Positions 32,339-41,846 are shown, counted from the stretch's first letter. The stretch is 64,000 nucleotides of DNA from Sulfuritalea hydrogenivorans sk43H (GCF_000828635.1 NZ_AP012547.1:2790001-2854000), one strand, 5' to 3'. The notes: generated from the sequence alone by a model not told the origin. Numbers and translations: made by a program.

Positions 32339-32650
32339 ATGGCAGATCCGATGAAGATTCGCGCGCAGTTGAAGGGCGATGTCGCAGAAATTCGTATCCT
32401 GATGAGCCACGCGATGGAAACCGGCCAGCGCAAAGATGCCGCCGGCAATACCGTGCCCGCTCATTTCATCCAGTCGATGACGGTTGCAGTCGGTGGCAAG
32501 ATCGTCGTCGATGGTCAACTGGGCACTTCGATATCGCGCAACCCGGTCTTCGGATTCAAGATGAAGGGCGCCAAGGCTGGCGACAAGGTCGTCGTCAACT
32601 GGGTCGACAACAAAGGCGACAAGAGGACTGACGAAGCCGCCGTAGCCTGA
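32339..32650 (+). CDS. soxZ: Thiosulfate oxidation carrier complex protein SoxZ
   Basis: Protein of 103 aa beginning MADPMKIRAQLKGDVAEIRILMSHAMETGQRKDAAGNTVPAHFI, characteristic of SoxZ. An immunoglobulin-like partner of SoxY with no signal of its own, presumably exported with SoxY through Tat. It starts 27 bases after soxY with an AAAAGGAG ribosome site. Confidence 0.95.
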   Translation: MADPMKIRAQLKGDVAEIRILMSHAMETGQRKDAAGNTVPAHFIQSMTVAVGGKIVVDGQLGTSISRNPVFGFKMKGAKAGDKVVVNWVDNKGDKRTDEAAVA

Positions 32651-32710
32651 TCCGTCAATCACCACAAACCGGCAACCAAGACCGGTCGCGCGTACCCTGG
32701 AGGAGAGATC

Positions 32711-33580
32711 ATGAAATATCGCATCGCACTGATGGCCGCGCTGGCCCTCGCCATGCTGCCGGCTTGGGCCCAGAGCAAGAAAGCCGCCGCCAAACCGCCT
32801 GCCGCAAAGGCAGCGCAGGCGCCAGCCGCGGAAGTGAAAGACGCGGCCACCCTTGAATTCGAGAAGTTTCGCGCCGAGATGGAGGACAGCAATCCGGCCG
32901 AGCTTTTTGAAATGAAGGGCGAGGAACAGTGGAAGAGCAAGCGCGGCCCGAAGAATGTGTCGCTGGCAGAAAGCTGCGACCTCGGCCTGGGCATCGGCAA
33001 GATCGAAGGCGCATACGTAAGGATGCCGCGCTACTTCGCCGACGCCGATGCCGTCATGGACGCCGAGCGCCGCATCGTCTGGTGCATGGTCGAAAAGCAG
33101 GGCTTCAAGTTCGACGACATCGCCAGCAAGCCGTTCGCCAATGCCAACTTCACGCCCGACATCACCAATCTGGTCACGTATGTCGCCGGCCATTCGCGCA
33201 ACATGAAGCTCGATGTGCCGCTCAAGGACCCGAAGGTGCGCGAGGCTTACGAAATCGGCAAGGAGATTGCGGCCTACCGCGCCGGACCCTACGACTTTTC
33301 CTGCAACACCTGTCATGGCTCGGATGGCAAGCGCATCCGCATGCAGAACCTGCCCAACCTCAGCACCCCACAGGGCGCCTTGAAAGGCGTGCAGGGCTGG
33401 CCGGGCTACCGCATGACCGGCGGCGTGATGCTCACCCATCAGTGGCGCATGGGCGACTGCTTCCGCCAGCAACGCTTCCCCCAGCCGAAATATGCCTCCG
33501 ACGCGGTGGCCTATCTGCTGACCTACATGATCGGCAACGCCAATGGCCAGGTTTACAAAGGCCCGGGCATCAAGCGCTAA
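32711..33580 (+). CDS. soxA: Monohaem sulfur oxidation cytochrome SoxA
   Basis: Protein of 289 aa with a signal peptide (residues 1-20, ending PAWAQ) and a low-complexity KAAAKPPAAKAAQAPAAE linker. One haem site, CNTCH, lies at 198-202. The catalytic cysteine that ligates haem and attaches thiosulfate to SoxY is Cys250 in WRMGDCFRQQRFPQP. Where diheme SoxA has its first haem, two lone cysteines (89 and 125) remain, probably a disulfide, so this is the monohaem type. SoxAX starts the cycle by oxidatively joining thiosulfate to SoxY. Confidence 0.94.
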   Translation: MKYRIALMAALALAMLPAWAQSKKAAAKPPAAKAAQAPAAEVKDAATLEFEKFRAEMEDSNPAELFEMKGEEQWKSKRGPKNVSLAESCDLGLGIGKIEGAYVRMPRYFADADAVMDAERRIVWCMVEKQGFKFDDIASKPFANANFTPDITNLVTYVAGHSRNMKLDVPLKDPKVREAYEIGKEIAAYRAGPYDFSCNTCHGSDGKRIRMQNLPNLSTPQGALKGVQGWPGYRMTGGVMLTHQWRMGDCFRQQRFPQPKYASDAVAYLLTYMIGNANGQVYKGPGIKR

Positions 33581-33593
33581 CAGGGAGACAGAT

Positions 33594-34208
33594 ATGACCA
33601 AGAAAATTCTTCTGGCCTTGCTGGCCGCCCCGCTACTCACCGCCGCCCTGCCGGCCTCCGCAGACGGCGACTATCGCACCAAGGCAATCGCGACCCTCAG
33701 GAAGGATTTCCAGCCCCGGGGCCAGGCTTCGCTCGACCGGCTTGCCGAGGATGGCTTGCAGACCGTGTGCAACCGCACCGGCAACAAGCCGCCCGAATAT
33801 CTCGCCAAGCAGATGGAGGCGGACCAGTTGGCCGGTGTCAAGTTTCCGGCCGACGGCCAGCTGATGGGCGACTGGAAGGAAGGCGAGAAGCTGGCCCAGA
33901 GCGGCCGCGGTTTCACCTGGACCGACAACCCCGGCCTGCCGGTGGGCGGCAACTGCTACAACTGCCACCAGATCGCGCCGAAGGAAACCTCCTTCGGCAC
34001 GGTCGGACCGAGCCTTTTCCGCTTCGGCAAGCTGCGCGGCAATACGCCGGACATGCAGAAATACGCCTATTCGAAAATCTACAATGCCAAGGCGTTCAAC
34101 CTCTGCTCGGAAATGCCGCGCTTCGGCCATGCTGGCGCACTGGGCGAGAAGCAGATCAAGGATCTGGTCGCGTTGCTGCTCGATCCCGAATCGCCGGTTA
34201 ACAAGTAA
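33594..34208 (+). CDS. soxX: Sulfur oxidation c-type cytochrome SoxX
   Basis: Protein of 204 aa with signal peptide TKKILLALLAAPLLTAALPASA. Haem-binding CYNCH is at 121-125, preceded by GLPVGGN and followed by QIAPKETSFGTVGPSL; the likely distal Met is in LCSEMPRFGHAGAL. Partner of SoxA in the SoxAX cytochrome. The ATG after GGGAGACAGAT was chosen over an upstream in-frame start lying inside soxA. A strong terminator follows 14 bases later. Confidence 0.93.
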   Translation: MTKKILLALLAAPLLTAALPASADGDYRTKAIATLRKDFQPRGQASLDRLAEDGLQTVCNRTGNKPPEYLAKQMEADQLAGVKFPADGQLMGDWKEGEKLAQSGRGFTWTDNPGLPVGGNCYNCHQIAPKETSFGTVGPSLFRFGKLRGNTPDMQKYAYSKIYNAKAFNLCSEMPRFGHAGALGEKQIKDLVALLLDPESPVNK

Positions 34209-34221
34209 CTCGCCCACCCCC

Positions 34222-34252
34222 GAAAGCCTGGCCCCGGCCAGGCTTTCTTTCT
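34222..34252 (+). terminator. Terminator between soxX and soxB
   Basis: A perfect 10-bp stem (GAAAGCCTGG and complement, 6-base loop) followed by TTTCTT. It would end or attenuate the soxYZAX transcript before soxB. Confidence 0.75.
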
Positions 34253-34286
34253 TGTGTCTCCGCTGCAAGCCGAGACGGTGCTTTGC

Positions 34287-34317
34287 ACGCCGGGGTTTCC
34301 GCTTCGCGGCCCGGCGT
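34287..34317. repeat. Second hairpin in soxX-soxB gap
   Basis: ACGCCGGG and CCCGGCGT form an 8-bp stem around a 15-base loop, about 30 bases before the soxB start. There is no U-run, so it may stabilise the processed soxB message or be a remnant repeat. Confidence 0.4.
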
Positions 34318-34348
34318 CCCCTGATGGAATCATCTTGAGGAACCTGTC

Positions 34349-36067
34349 ATGTCGTCGATGAATCGCCGCGAATTCCTGCAAATCCTGGCCGCGGCTTCCG
34401 CCGCCGGGTTTGCCCTCGATGCACGCTCGGTATGGGCCGCCGGCAAGGGCGACAGCCTTTACGAACTGAAGAAATTCGGCAATGTCCATCTGCTGCATTT
34501 CACCGATTGCCACGCCCAGCTGTTGCCCATCCATTTCCGCGAACCGAGCGTCAACCTCGGTATCGGCGGCGCACTGGGCAAGACTCCCCACCTGGTCGGA
34601 GAGCATCTGCTCAAAGCCTTCGGCATCAAGCCCGGCAGCATCGAAGCCCATGCCTTCACCTACCTGAACTTCGAAAATGCCGCAAAGACTTACGGCAAGG
34701 TTGGCGGCTTTGCGCATCTCGCCACGCTGGTCAAGCGCCTGCGCGCCGAACGTCCGAATGCGCTGCTGCTCGATGGCGGCGATACCTGGCAGGGTTCCGC
34801 GACCGCCTTGTGGACCAATGGCCAGGACATGGTCGACGCCTGCAAGCTGCTCGGCGTGGATGTCATGGCCGGCCACTGGGAGTTCACGCTGGGTCACAAG
34901 CGGGTACTGGAGATCGTTGAAAAGGATTTCAAGGGAAAGGTCGATTTCGTCGCGCAGAATATCAAGACCAGCGACTTCGGCGACCCGGTGTTCGCCCCGT
35001 ACAGCATGCGCGACATGAACGGTGTCAAAGTTGCCGTGATCGGCCAGGCCTTTCCCTACACGCCCATCGCCAACCCGCGCTGGATGATGCCGGACTGGAC
35101 CTTCGGCATCCAGGACGACAACATGCAGAAGACGGTCGACGAGGCCCGCGCCAAGGGCGCGCAGGTCGTCGTCGTGCTCTCGCACAACGGCATGGATGTG
35201 GACCTCAAGATGGCCAGCCGTGTCACCGGCATTGACGCCATCATGGGCGGCCATACCCATGACGGCGTGCCGCAGCCCGTGATCGTGAGGAACAATAGCG
35301 GGCAGACCCTGGTCACCAACGCCGGCTCGAACGGCAAGTTCCTCGGCGTGCTCGATTTCGATGTCAGGAACGGAAAAATTTCCGATTTCCGCTACAAGCT
35401 GCTGCCGGTGTTTTCCAAGCTGCTGCCGGCCGACGCGGAGATGGCTGCGCTGATCGACAAGGTCCGTGCCCCATACCGGGACAAGCTGGGCGAGAAACTG
35501 GCCGTCTCCGAAGGCCTGCTTTACCGGCGCGGCAACTTCAACGGCAGTTGGGACCAGCTGATTCTCGACGCCATCATGGAAGTGCAGGGCGCCGACATCG
35601 GCTTCTCGCCCGGCTTCCGCTGGGGCACCACCATTCTGCCGGGCCAGGCGATCACCTTCGAACACCTGATGGACCAGACCGCGATCACCTACCCGAGCGC
35701 GACGCTGACAGAAATGAGCGGCGAACAGATCAAGACCATTCTCGAAGATGTCGGCGACAACCTGTTCAATCCCGATCCCTATTACCAGCAGGGCGGCGAC
35801 ATGGTGCGCGTCGGCGGACTGCAATACACCTGCGCCCCCGACGCAAAAATGGGCAGCCGCATCACCGACATGCGCCTGAATGGCAAGCCGCTCGACGCAG
35901 GCAGGAAATACAAGGTCGCCGGCTGGGCCCCGGTGGCGGAGGGCGCCAAGGGCGAGCCGGTGTGGGATGTCGTGGCGCGCTACCTGCGCGACAAGAAGAC
36001 CATCACGCCGCGCAAACTGAACCAGCCCAGGCTGACGGGGATGAAGGACAATCCCGGCATCGCGTAA
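34349..36067 (+). CDS. soxB: Thiosulfohydrolase SoxB
   Basis: Protein of 572 aa with a Tat signal (MNRREFLQILAAASAAGFAL). A dimanganese enzyme of the 5'-nucleotidase family that hydrolyses sulfate from the SoxY-bound conjugate. Metal-site motifs are LHFTDCHAQLLPI, DGGDTWQGSATALWT, the SoxB-specific GHWEFTLG, LSHNGMDVD and MGGHTHDGVPQP. The 5'-nucleotidase C-terminal domain extends to about residue 540. soxCD, which oxidise the remaining sulfane, are not in this window. Confidence 0.95.
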   Translation: MSSMNRREFLQILAAASAAGFALDARSVWAAGKGDSLYELKKFGNVHLLHFTDCHAQLLPIHFREPSVNLGIGGALGKTPHLVGEHLLKAFGIKPGSIEAHAFTYLNFENAAKTYGKVGGFAHLATLVKRLRAERPNALLLDGGDTWQGSATALWTNGQDMVDACKLLGVDVMAGHWEFTLGHKRVLEIVEKDFKGKVDFVAQNIKTSDFGDPVFAPYSMRDMNGVKVAVIGQAFPYTPIANPRWMMPDWTFGIQDDNMQKTVDEARAKGAQVVVVLSHNGMDVDLKMASRVTGIDAIMGGHTHDGVPQPVIVRNNSGQTLVTNAGSNGKFLGVLDFDVRNGKISDFRYKLLPVFSKLLPADAEMAALIDKVRAPYRDKLGEKLAVSEGLLYRRGNFNGSWDQLILDAIMEVQGADIGFSPGFRWGTTILPGQAITFEHLMDQTAITYPSATLTEMSGEQIKTILEDVGDNLFNPDPYYQQGGDMVRVGGLQYTCAPDAKMGSRITDMRLNGKPLDAGRKYKVAGWAPVAEGAKGEPVWDVVARYLRDKKTITPRKLNQPRLTGMKDNPGIA

Positions 36068-36113
36068 CACCCGGTTACAAGCCTCATGGAAGGGATCGTC
36101 TAGAATTACTTCC

Positions 36114-37655
36114 ATGAAAACGTCCTCCCGCCTCGGGCTGGCTTTGCTGGCCCTGATCATTCTTGCCGCCGGTGGCTACGCGGCCTGGCGCAATTTCGGT
36201 ACCGCCGGCGACGCGCCGAAGTTCAAGCTGGCCAAGGCCGAAAGCGGCCCGCTTACCGCCGTCGTTTCCGCCACCGGCACCCTGAACCCCGTGGTATCGG
36301 TGCAGGTCGGGTCGCAGGTCTCGGGGCAGATCAAGGAAATCCTGGTCGACTTCAACTCGCCGGTGAAGTCCGGCCAATTGATCGCGCGACTCGACCCGGA
36401 AACCTATCAGCACCGTGTGCGGCAGGCGGAAGCCGACGTAGATGCGGCACGCGCCGGTCAGGGCGTGCAGCAGGCGGAAGTGTCCCGCGCCCGCGCCAAT
36501 TTATCCAACGCCCAGCGCGACTACGAGCGCAAGAAGACACTGGTGGAAAAAAACTTCATCTCCCCGGCCGAACGCGACACCGCGCAAAACACCCTGGATG
36601 CCGCACGCGCCGCCCTCGCCTCGGCCGAAGCGCAGGTACGCAACGGCGAAGCCGTCGTGCGCCAGCGCGAAGCCCAATTGGCAGCCGCCCGCGTCGATCT
36701 GCAACGCACGTCGATCACCGCGCCGGTAGACGGCATCGTGGTCAAGCGCAGCATCGAGCCGGGACAAACGGTGGCCGCAAGCCTGCAGGCGCCGGAACTG
36801 TTCGTCATTGCCAAGAACCTCACCGACATGCAGGTCGAAACCTCGATCGACGAGGCGGACGTAGGCCGGGTCAGGCTCGGACAAAAGGCCAGCTTCACGG
36901 TGGACGCCTTCGCCGGCCGCCATTTCGAGGGCGAGGTGCGGCAGGTGCGCAAGGCTGCAACCGTGGTGTCGAATGTCGTCACTTATACCGTGGTCATCTC
37001 GGCGGCAAACCCCGATCTCACCTTGCTGCCGGGGATGACGGCCAATGTGCGCATCATCACCGCGCAGAAGGACAAGACGCTGAAGGTACCCAACGCGGCG
37101 CTGCGTTTCCGTCCCGCCGGCACCGGCGACGAGAAAAAACCGGCCGCGACGACGCCGGCCGCCGTGTCCCCAGCGCCGACTTCCGGCAGCGGCTCGGGCG
37201 GTGGCGGCTTCAGCCAGTTGCGCGAGCGGCTGGTTGCCGAACTCAAGCTCGATGCCGACCAGCAGGGCAAGGTCGACGCCATCTTTGCCGGCATGCGCGA
37301 CAAGTTCCGGGCGACACGCGACCTGCCGGAAGCAGAAAAATCCAGGGCCCAGGAACGCAATCGCGCCGAGATTCGCGAGAAGATTTCGGCAATCCTCACG
37401 CCGGAACAGAAGAAGCGCTACGACGAGCTGGCCAGCGAGGCCCAGGCCACGCGCTCCGGGCTCGGCGGCGGCAGCGGGAAGGTATGGATCATCGGTGAGG
37501 ACGGCAAGGCGAAGGGCGTCGATGTGCGCCTCGGCCTCACCGACGGCAGCATGACCGAAATTGTTTCCGGCGACATCAAGGATGGCCAGGATGTCATCGT
37601 CGGACAGCAGGCCGTGGCGAAGGCTTCCGGCATGCCCGGTCCGCGCCTGTTCTAG
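36114..37655 (+). CDS. MacA-type efflux adaptor with Spy/CpxP-like insertion
   Basis: Protein of 513 aa, longer than the usual 370-400. Order: N-terminal helix ([17 protein letters not shown]), lipoyl/barrel-sandwich half [37 protein letters not shown], a coiled-coil hairpin (about 100-200) and a beta-barrel with [18 protein letters not shown] and [28 protein letters not shown] Gly/Ser-rich linker follows, then a helical domain (about 365-445) with [15 protein letters not shown] and [13 protein letters not shown], the LTxxQ style of Spy/CpxP chaperones, and the membrane-proximal C-terminus. The following ABC genes indicate a MacAB-TolC-type pump. Confidence 0.88.
   Translation: MKTSSRLGLALLALIILAAGGYAAWRNFGTAGDAPKFKLAKAESGPLTAVVSATGTLNPVVSVQVGSQVSGQIKEILVDFNSPVKSGQLIARLDPETYQHRVRQAEADVDAARAGQGVQQAEVSRARANLSNAQRDYERKKTLVEKNFISPAERDTAQNTLDAARAALASAEAQVRNGEAVVRQREAQLAAARVDLQRTSITAPVDGIVVKRSIEPGQTVAASLQAPELFVIAKNLTDMQVETSIDEADVGRVRLGQKASFTVDAFAGRHFEGEVRQVRKAATVVSNVVTYTVVISAANPDLTLLPGMTANVRIITAQKDKTLKVPNAALRFRPAGTGDEKKPAATTPAAVSPAPTSGSGSGGGGFSQLRERLVAELKLDADQQGKVDAIFAGMRDKFRATRDLPEAEKSRAQERNRAEIREKISAILTPEQKKRYDELASEAQATRSGLGGGSGKVWIIGEDGKAKGVDVRLGLTDGSMTEIVSGDIKDGQDVIVGQQAVAKASGMPGPRLF
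37160..37181 (-). repeat. Dispersed 22-bp repeat, copy in macA-like gene
   Basis: Consensus motif on the minus strand with one mismatch (GGGG for GGCG), so the gene carries the reverse orientation and encodes AVSPAPT. It sits in the linker before the Spy-like domain. Confidence 0.8.
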
Positions 37656-37668
37656 GGGAATCATCGCC

Positions 37669-38382
37669 GTGAGCGAGCCGCTGATCCGGGTCGAGGGACT
37701 GGCCAAGGATTACATCATGGGCAGCAATGTGGTTGCCGCCCTGCGCGGCGTAACGCTCGACATCGCGGCCGGCGAGTTTGTCGCCGTCATGGGACCCTCG
37801 GGGTCCGGCAAATCCACCTTCATGAACCTGCTCGGCTGCCTCGATCATCCGAGCGCAGGCAGCTACTGGCTCGGCGGCCAGGAAGTCTCGGCGCTGTCGG
37901 GCGACGAACTGGCGGCGGTACGCAATCGCAGGCTCGGCTTCGTCTTCCAGCATTTCAACCTGCTGGCGCGCACCACGGCGCTCGACAACGTGGCGCTGCC
38001 GCTGCTCTATGGCGAGGTGCCGGCATCCGAGCGCTACCCGCGAGCGGAACGCCGCCTGACCCAGATCGGGCTGGCGGAACGCATGGACCATCATCCCTCG
38101 CAGTTGTCCGGCGGCCAGCAGCAGCGCGTCGCCATCGCCCGCGCGCTGGTGAATGACCCGCAACTGGTACTCGCGGACGAACCCACCGGCGCGCTGGATT
38201 CGCGCACCAGCATCGAGATCATGGCGCTGTTGCAGCAGCTCAACCGCGAGGGCATCACCATCGTGCTGGTGACCCACGAACACGACATCGCCGATTTCGC
38301 CGGGCGCATCATTTCCTTTCGCGACGGCAAGGTGGTCGAGGACCGCGCCAACGCGCCCAAGGACGCGGCGGCGGCACTATGA
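37669..38382 (+). CDS. ABC transporter ATP-binding protein, MacB/LolD type
   Basis: Protein of 237 aa with all ABC motifs: Walker [11 protein letters not shown]-loop [17 protein letters not shown], signature [15 protein letters not shown], Walker [11 protein letters not shown]-loop ALDS and switch histidine LVTHEHD. GTG start with AGGGGAA about 10 bases upstream. It begins 13 bases after the adaptor and overlaps the permease by 4 bases. Here the MacB-like function is split into separate ATPase and permease proteins. Confidence 0.94.
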   Translation: MSEPLIRVEGLAKDYIMGSNVVAALRGVTLDIAAGEFVAVMGPSGSGKSTFMNLLGCLDHPSAGSYWLGGQEVSALSGDELAAVRNRRLGFVFQHFNLLARTTALDNVALPLLYGEVPASERYPRAERRLTQIGLAERMDHHPSQLSGGQQQRVAIARALVNDPQLVLADEPTGALDSRTSIEIMALLQQLNREGITIVLVTHEHDIADFAGRIISFRDGKVVEDRANAPKDAAAAL

Positions 38383-39614
38383 ACTTCGCCGCCACCCTGC
38401 GCATCGCCCTGCTCGCCCTGCGCATCAACAAGCTGCGCTCGGCGCTGACCATGCTCGGCATCATCATCGGCGTCGCCGCCGTGATCGTCATGATCGCCGT
38501 CGGCAATGGCGCCCAGGCACGCGTGGAAGACCAGATCCGCAGCCTCGGCTCGAACATCATCATGGTGCTCTCCGGCTCGATGACGTCGGGCGGCGCCCGT
38601 GGCGGCAGCGGTTCGCAGCCGACCATCACCGAGGACGACGCCTATGCGCTGAACCGCGAGATCGACGAGATTCAGGCCGCCGCACCGTCGCTGCGCGGTA
38701 CCGGACAGGTGGTGGTAAGCAACACCAACTGGTCGACGGTCTTCTATGGCACCTCACCCGAGTACCTGGAGGTACGCGAATGGGCAGTGGTCGAAGGCCG
38801 CAGGTTCGAGCAGGCGGAAATCAACGGCGCCGGCAAGGTGGCCCTGCTCGGCCAGACGGTGGCGAAGAACCTGTTCGGCGAAGCCAGCCCGATCGACCAG
38901 GTGGTGCGCATCAACAAGGTGCCGCTGACGATCATCGGCCTGCTCGATCGCAAGGGCCAGAACATGATGGGCCAGGACCAGGATGACATCATCCTGATGC
39001 CGATCAGCACCGCCAGGAAGCGCGTGCTCGGCTCCAGTCGTTTTGCCGCAGGCCGCAACGTGGGGTCGATCATGGTCAAGGTGAAGGATGGCGCCAACAT
39101 GACTGAAGCCGAAGCGCGCATGCGCGAGCTGCTGCGCCAGCGCCATCGCCTGCAAAGCGGCCAGGACGACGACTTTTATGTGCGCAACCTGTCGGAGATC
39201 CTCCAGGCGCAGGAAGCCTCGTCGAAAGTGATGTCGCTGCTGCTGGCGGCAGTTGCTTCGGTATCCCTGCTGGTCGGCGGCATCGGCATCATGAACATCA
39301 TGCTGGTCTCGGTCACCGAGCGCACGCGGGAAATCGGCCTGCGCATGGCCGTCGGTGCCCGTTCCCGCGACATCCTGACCCAGTTTCTGGTCGAGGCGGT
39401 CACGCTGTCCCTGATCGGCGGCGCCGTCGGCATCCTGCTCGGCGTCGGCGGGGCAACGGCGATTGCCGAACTTGCCGGCTGGCGCACCGAACTATCCGGC
39501 AGCTCGATCGTGCTTGCCGCCGGCTTCGCCGGTGCGATAGGCATATTTTTCGGATACTACCCGGCAAAGAAAGCATCGCGCCTGCTGCCCATCGAGGCGC
39601 TGCGCTACGAGTGA
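38379..39614 (+). CDS. MacB-type ABC transporter permease
   Basis: Protein of 411 aa: an N-terminal helix ([27 protein letters not shown], typical of MacB), a MacB_PCD periplasmic domain (about 50-270) and three C-terminal FtsX-like helices ([55 protein letters not shown]). With the preceding ATPase and adaptor it should form a mechanotransmission pump for drugs, peptides or siderophores. Substrate unknown. Confidence 0.93.
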   Translation: MNFAATLRIALLALRINKLRSALTMLGIIIGVAAVIVMIAVGNGAQARVEDQIRSLGSNIIMVLSGSMTSGGARGGSGSQPTITEDDAYALNREIDEIQAAAPSLRGTGQVVVSNTNWSTVFYGTSPEYLEVREWAVVEGRRFEQAEINGAGKVALLGQTVAKNLFGEASPIDQVVRINKVPLTIIGLLDRKGQNMMGQDQDDIILMPISTARKRVLGSSRFAAGRNVGSIMVKVKDGANMTEAEARMRELLRQRHRLQSGQDDDFYVRNLSEILQAQEASSKVMSLLLAAVASVSLLVGGIGIMNIMLVSVTERTREIGLRMAVGARSRDILTQFLVEAVTLSLIGGAVGILLGVGGATAIAELAGWRTELSGSSIVLAAGFAGAIGIFFGYYPAKKASRLLPIEALRYE

Positions 39615-39669
39615 CAAAGAGCAGGTATCTGTAATAAAAACCGGAGCGATGTACCGGTATAGTCCGATT

Positions 39670-39695
39670 CCTGATCCCTGATCCCTGACCCCTGA
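39670..39695. repeat. 7-bp tandem repeat before CYTH-CHAD gene
   Basis: Units CCTGATC, CCTGATC, CCTGACC and a partial CCTGA, ending 2 bases before the ATG of the CYTH-CHAD gene where a Shine-Dalgarno would normally be. Confidence 0.7.
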
Positions 39696-39697
39696 AA

Positions 39698-41209
39698 ATG
39701 GCTGAAGAAGTCGAGCTCAAGCTGGCGCTCGCGGAAGACCATCAGGCCCGCTTCCTGCGCCATCCGCTGCTGAAGCAGGCCTTGGCGCGTCATGTCGACA
39801 CGCTGGACAACATCTACTACGACACGGCCGACCTCTCGCTGCGACAGCGCGGCATCGCACTGCGCCTGCGCCGCAAGGGACGCGACTGGCTGCAGACCGT
39901 CAAGCTTGCCGGAAGCTCGGCGGGCGGCCTGAGCAGCCGACCGGAATGGGAAACCCCTTACAGCGGCCATTTCGATTTCTCGGCCATCGATGCGGTTTCC
40001 GTGCGCGAATGGCTGCAACGCCCCAAGCTGCTGGCACGCATCATTCCCATCTGCGAAACACGCTTTCGTCGCATCAGCTGGCGCTTTTCGGCAGATCACG
40101 GGGCCGTTCTGCTCACCCTCGACCGCGGCTGGATCATCGCCAACGGGCGTCGCGAAGCCATCTCCGAAGTGGAACTGGAGCTGGCGGGTGCGCCAGTGCA
40201 TGCGATCTTCGGTCTGGCCACCCAGCTCGCCGAGCGGATAGCCCTGACACCATCGGTATTGTCCAAGGCAGAGCGCGGCTACCGGCTGCATCTCGGGACG
40301 CCGCCGACGCCGTGCAAAGCCGAAACCGTGGCGTTGCCGGCCGCCATCGAGCCGCTGGATGCCTTTCGCCGCATTGCGATGTCCTGCCTCGAACATCTGC
40401 AGCGGAATCATCCCGGTGCCCTGGCCAGCGACGATCCCGAGTACATCCACCAGATGCGCGTCGCCACGCGAAGGCTGCGCGCTGCCTTGCGCCTTTTCCA
40501 CCCGGTGCTGCCCGGGGGTGTCGCCGAATCCCTGCGCGAACCGCTGTGGTCCTTGATGAAACAGCTGGGCCGTGCGCGCGACCTCGATGTATTACTCACC
40601 GAAATTGCCAATCCGGTTCTGGCCGCCCTGCCCAATGAGCCGCGCCTGCCTGCGCTGGCGAGCGACATCACCAACCGCCGCTATGCGGCGCGTGCGGAAG
40701 CGATTGCCATGCTCGCCGCGCCAGGCTATGGGCGCATGCTACTGACCGCGCTAGAGTCGCTGCACGCCGGGCCGGCTGATGGCCCGACACGACGCACCCT
40801 GCAAGACTTCGCCTTCAGGCGACTGAAACGCCTGCACAGGAAGATGCGACGACTGGCCCTGGCAGCAAGTATTGGCGATCCTGCGTCGCTGCACGCCCTG
40901 CGAATCGGCGTCAAGCGCCTGCGCTATGCGCTGGAATTCTTTTCGCCGCTGATGCGAGGGACCGCCGTAAACAATGAACTGAAGGAACTCTCAGCCCTGC
41001 AGGACACACTGGGCCAGTTGAACGACCTGACCAATGCCGGCGCCCTGCTCATGGACTGCGCCGGCGACGACCCCCGGCTGCGCGAAGCGGTGACGCTGAT
41101 CGGCGGCTGGCATGGCCCCCATTACGCCAGCCTGCTCGCCAGCGTATCGCACGAACTGATCCGCCTGCCGCAACTGCGGCTGCCGAAACTCAGCCACAAG
41201 CCGGCGTAA
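39698..41209 (+). CDS. CYTH and CHAD domain protein
   Basis: Protein of 503 aa. N-terminal CYTH domain (about 1-200) begins with the EVELKL signature (ExExK) and has NIYYDTADLSLRQRGIALRLRRKG, the triphosphate tunnel fold. The C-terminal CHAD domain (about 220-495) is helical and rich in conserved His/Arg, for example YIHQMRVATRRLRAALRLF and LHALRIGVKRLRYALEFF. CYTH-CHAD proteins hydrolyse inorganic triphosphate or bind polyphosphate; CHAD targets polyphosphate granules. There is no evident Shine-Dalgarno. Adjacent sixA suggests phosphate-linked signalling, as inference. Confidence 0.9.
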   Translation: MAEEVELKLALAEDHQARFLRHPLLKQALARHVDTLDNIYYDTADLSLRQRGIALRLRRKGRDWLQTVKLAGSSAGGLSSRPEWETPYSGHFDFSAIDAVSVREWLQRPKLLARIIPICETRFRRISWRFSADHGAVLLTLDRGWIIANGRREAISEVELELAGAPVHAIFGLATQLAERIALTPSVLSKAERGYRLHLGTPPTPCKAETVALPAAIEPLDAFRRIAMSCLEHLQRNHPGALASDDPEYIHQMRVATRRLRAALRLFHPVLPGGVAESLREPLWSLMKQLGRARDLDVLLTEIANPVLAALPNEPRLPALASDITNRRYAARAEAIAMLAAPGYGRMLLTALESLHAGPADGPTRRTLQDFAFRRLKRLHRKMRRLALAASIGDPASLHALRIGVKRLRYALEFFSPLMRGTAVNNELKELSALQDTLGQLNDLTNAGALLMDCAGDDPRLREAVTLIGGWHGPHYASLLASVSHELIRLPQLRLPKLSHKPA

Positions 41210-41268
41210 TGGCGATGTCACACCCCCGACTTAGCCTTGCCTCCCCCTCCCACAAAGGTGCAGCGAAC

Positions 41269-41730
41269 ATGGACTTGATACTCTGGCGCCACGCCGAGGC
41301 CGAAGAGGGCGAAGGCACGATGCCCGACCACAAGCGCCGCCTGACAGCGCGCGGCGAGAAGCAGGCAAAACAGGTCGCCCGCTGGTTGCGCGAACATTTG
41401 CCGCGCAAACGGAAGATTCTCGTCAGCCCCGCCGACCGTACCCAACAGACAGCCCACGCCCTGGAACTGCCCTACGAGATCGAGCCGAAACTGGGCATCG
41501 GCGCCTCGGTATCGGAGGTGCTGACGGTCGCCGGCTGGCCTCACCAGGGCGGCGCGGTGCTGATCATCGGACACCAGCCGACGCTGGGGCGCGTTGCAGC
41601 CTTGCTGCTCGGCGGCGATGAGGCTGACTGGTCGATCAAGAAAGGCGGCGTCTGGTGGTTTTCCAGCCGCGTGCGCAACGACGAGACGCAAACCGTGTTG
41701 CGAGCAGTCCTGAATCCCGATTTCGCCTGA
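41269..41730 (+). CDS. sixA: Histidine phosphatase SixA-like protein
   Basis: Protein of 153 aa. Opens MDLILWRHAEAEEGEG with the R-H-A/G histidine phosphatase motif, followed by KRRLTARGEKQAKQVARWL, LVSPADRTQQTAHAL and the second catalytic histidine in VLIIGHQPTLGR. SixA dephosphorylates phosphohistidine in HPt/PTS proteins. The ATG with AAAGGTG upstream was chosen; the frame stays open 20 codons further without similarity. Confidence 0.9.
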   Translation: MDLILWRHAEAEEGEGTMPDHKRRLTARGEKQAKQVARWLREHLPRKRKILVSPADRTQQTAHALELPYEIEPKLGIGASVSEVLTVAGWPHQGGAVLIIGHQPTLGRVAALLLGGDEADWSIKKGGVWWFSSRVRNDETQTVLRAVLNPDFA

Positions 41731-41752
41731 ATTCGGCGTACTTTTCGAAGAC

Positions 41753-41765
41753 ATGACCAAGTCAT
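41753..41765. promoter_or_regulatory. Inverted repeat upstream of marR
   Basis: ATGAC-CAA-GTCAT lies about 80 bases before the MarR-family start. It may be an autoregulatory operator; the sequence is short and the call tentative. Confidence 0.3.
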
Positions 41766-41846
41766 ACTTGTTGCGGAAATCGCCTATTTTTGATACTTTA
41801 GGCATCGATTATTCCACTGGCCTTCACAAACCCGAGCCTCACCCAC

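Noticed and set aside
31835-36160. Two long minus-strand open frames opposite the sox genes
   Set aside because: SoxY, SoxZ, SoxA, SoxX and SoxB are certain on the plus strand with signal peptides and haem or metal motifs; the antisense frames carry none.
39670-39695. CRISPR-like array
   Set aside because: The units are 7-bp direct tandem repeats without spacers; no cas genes are present anywhere in the window.
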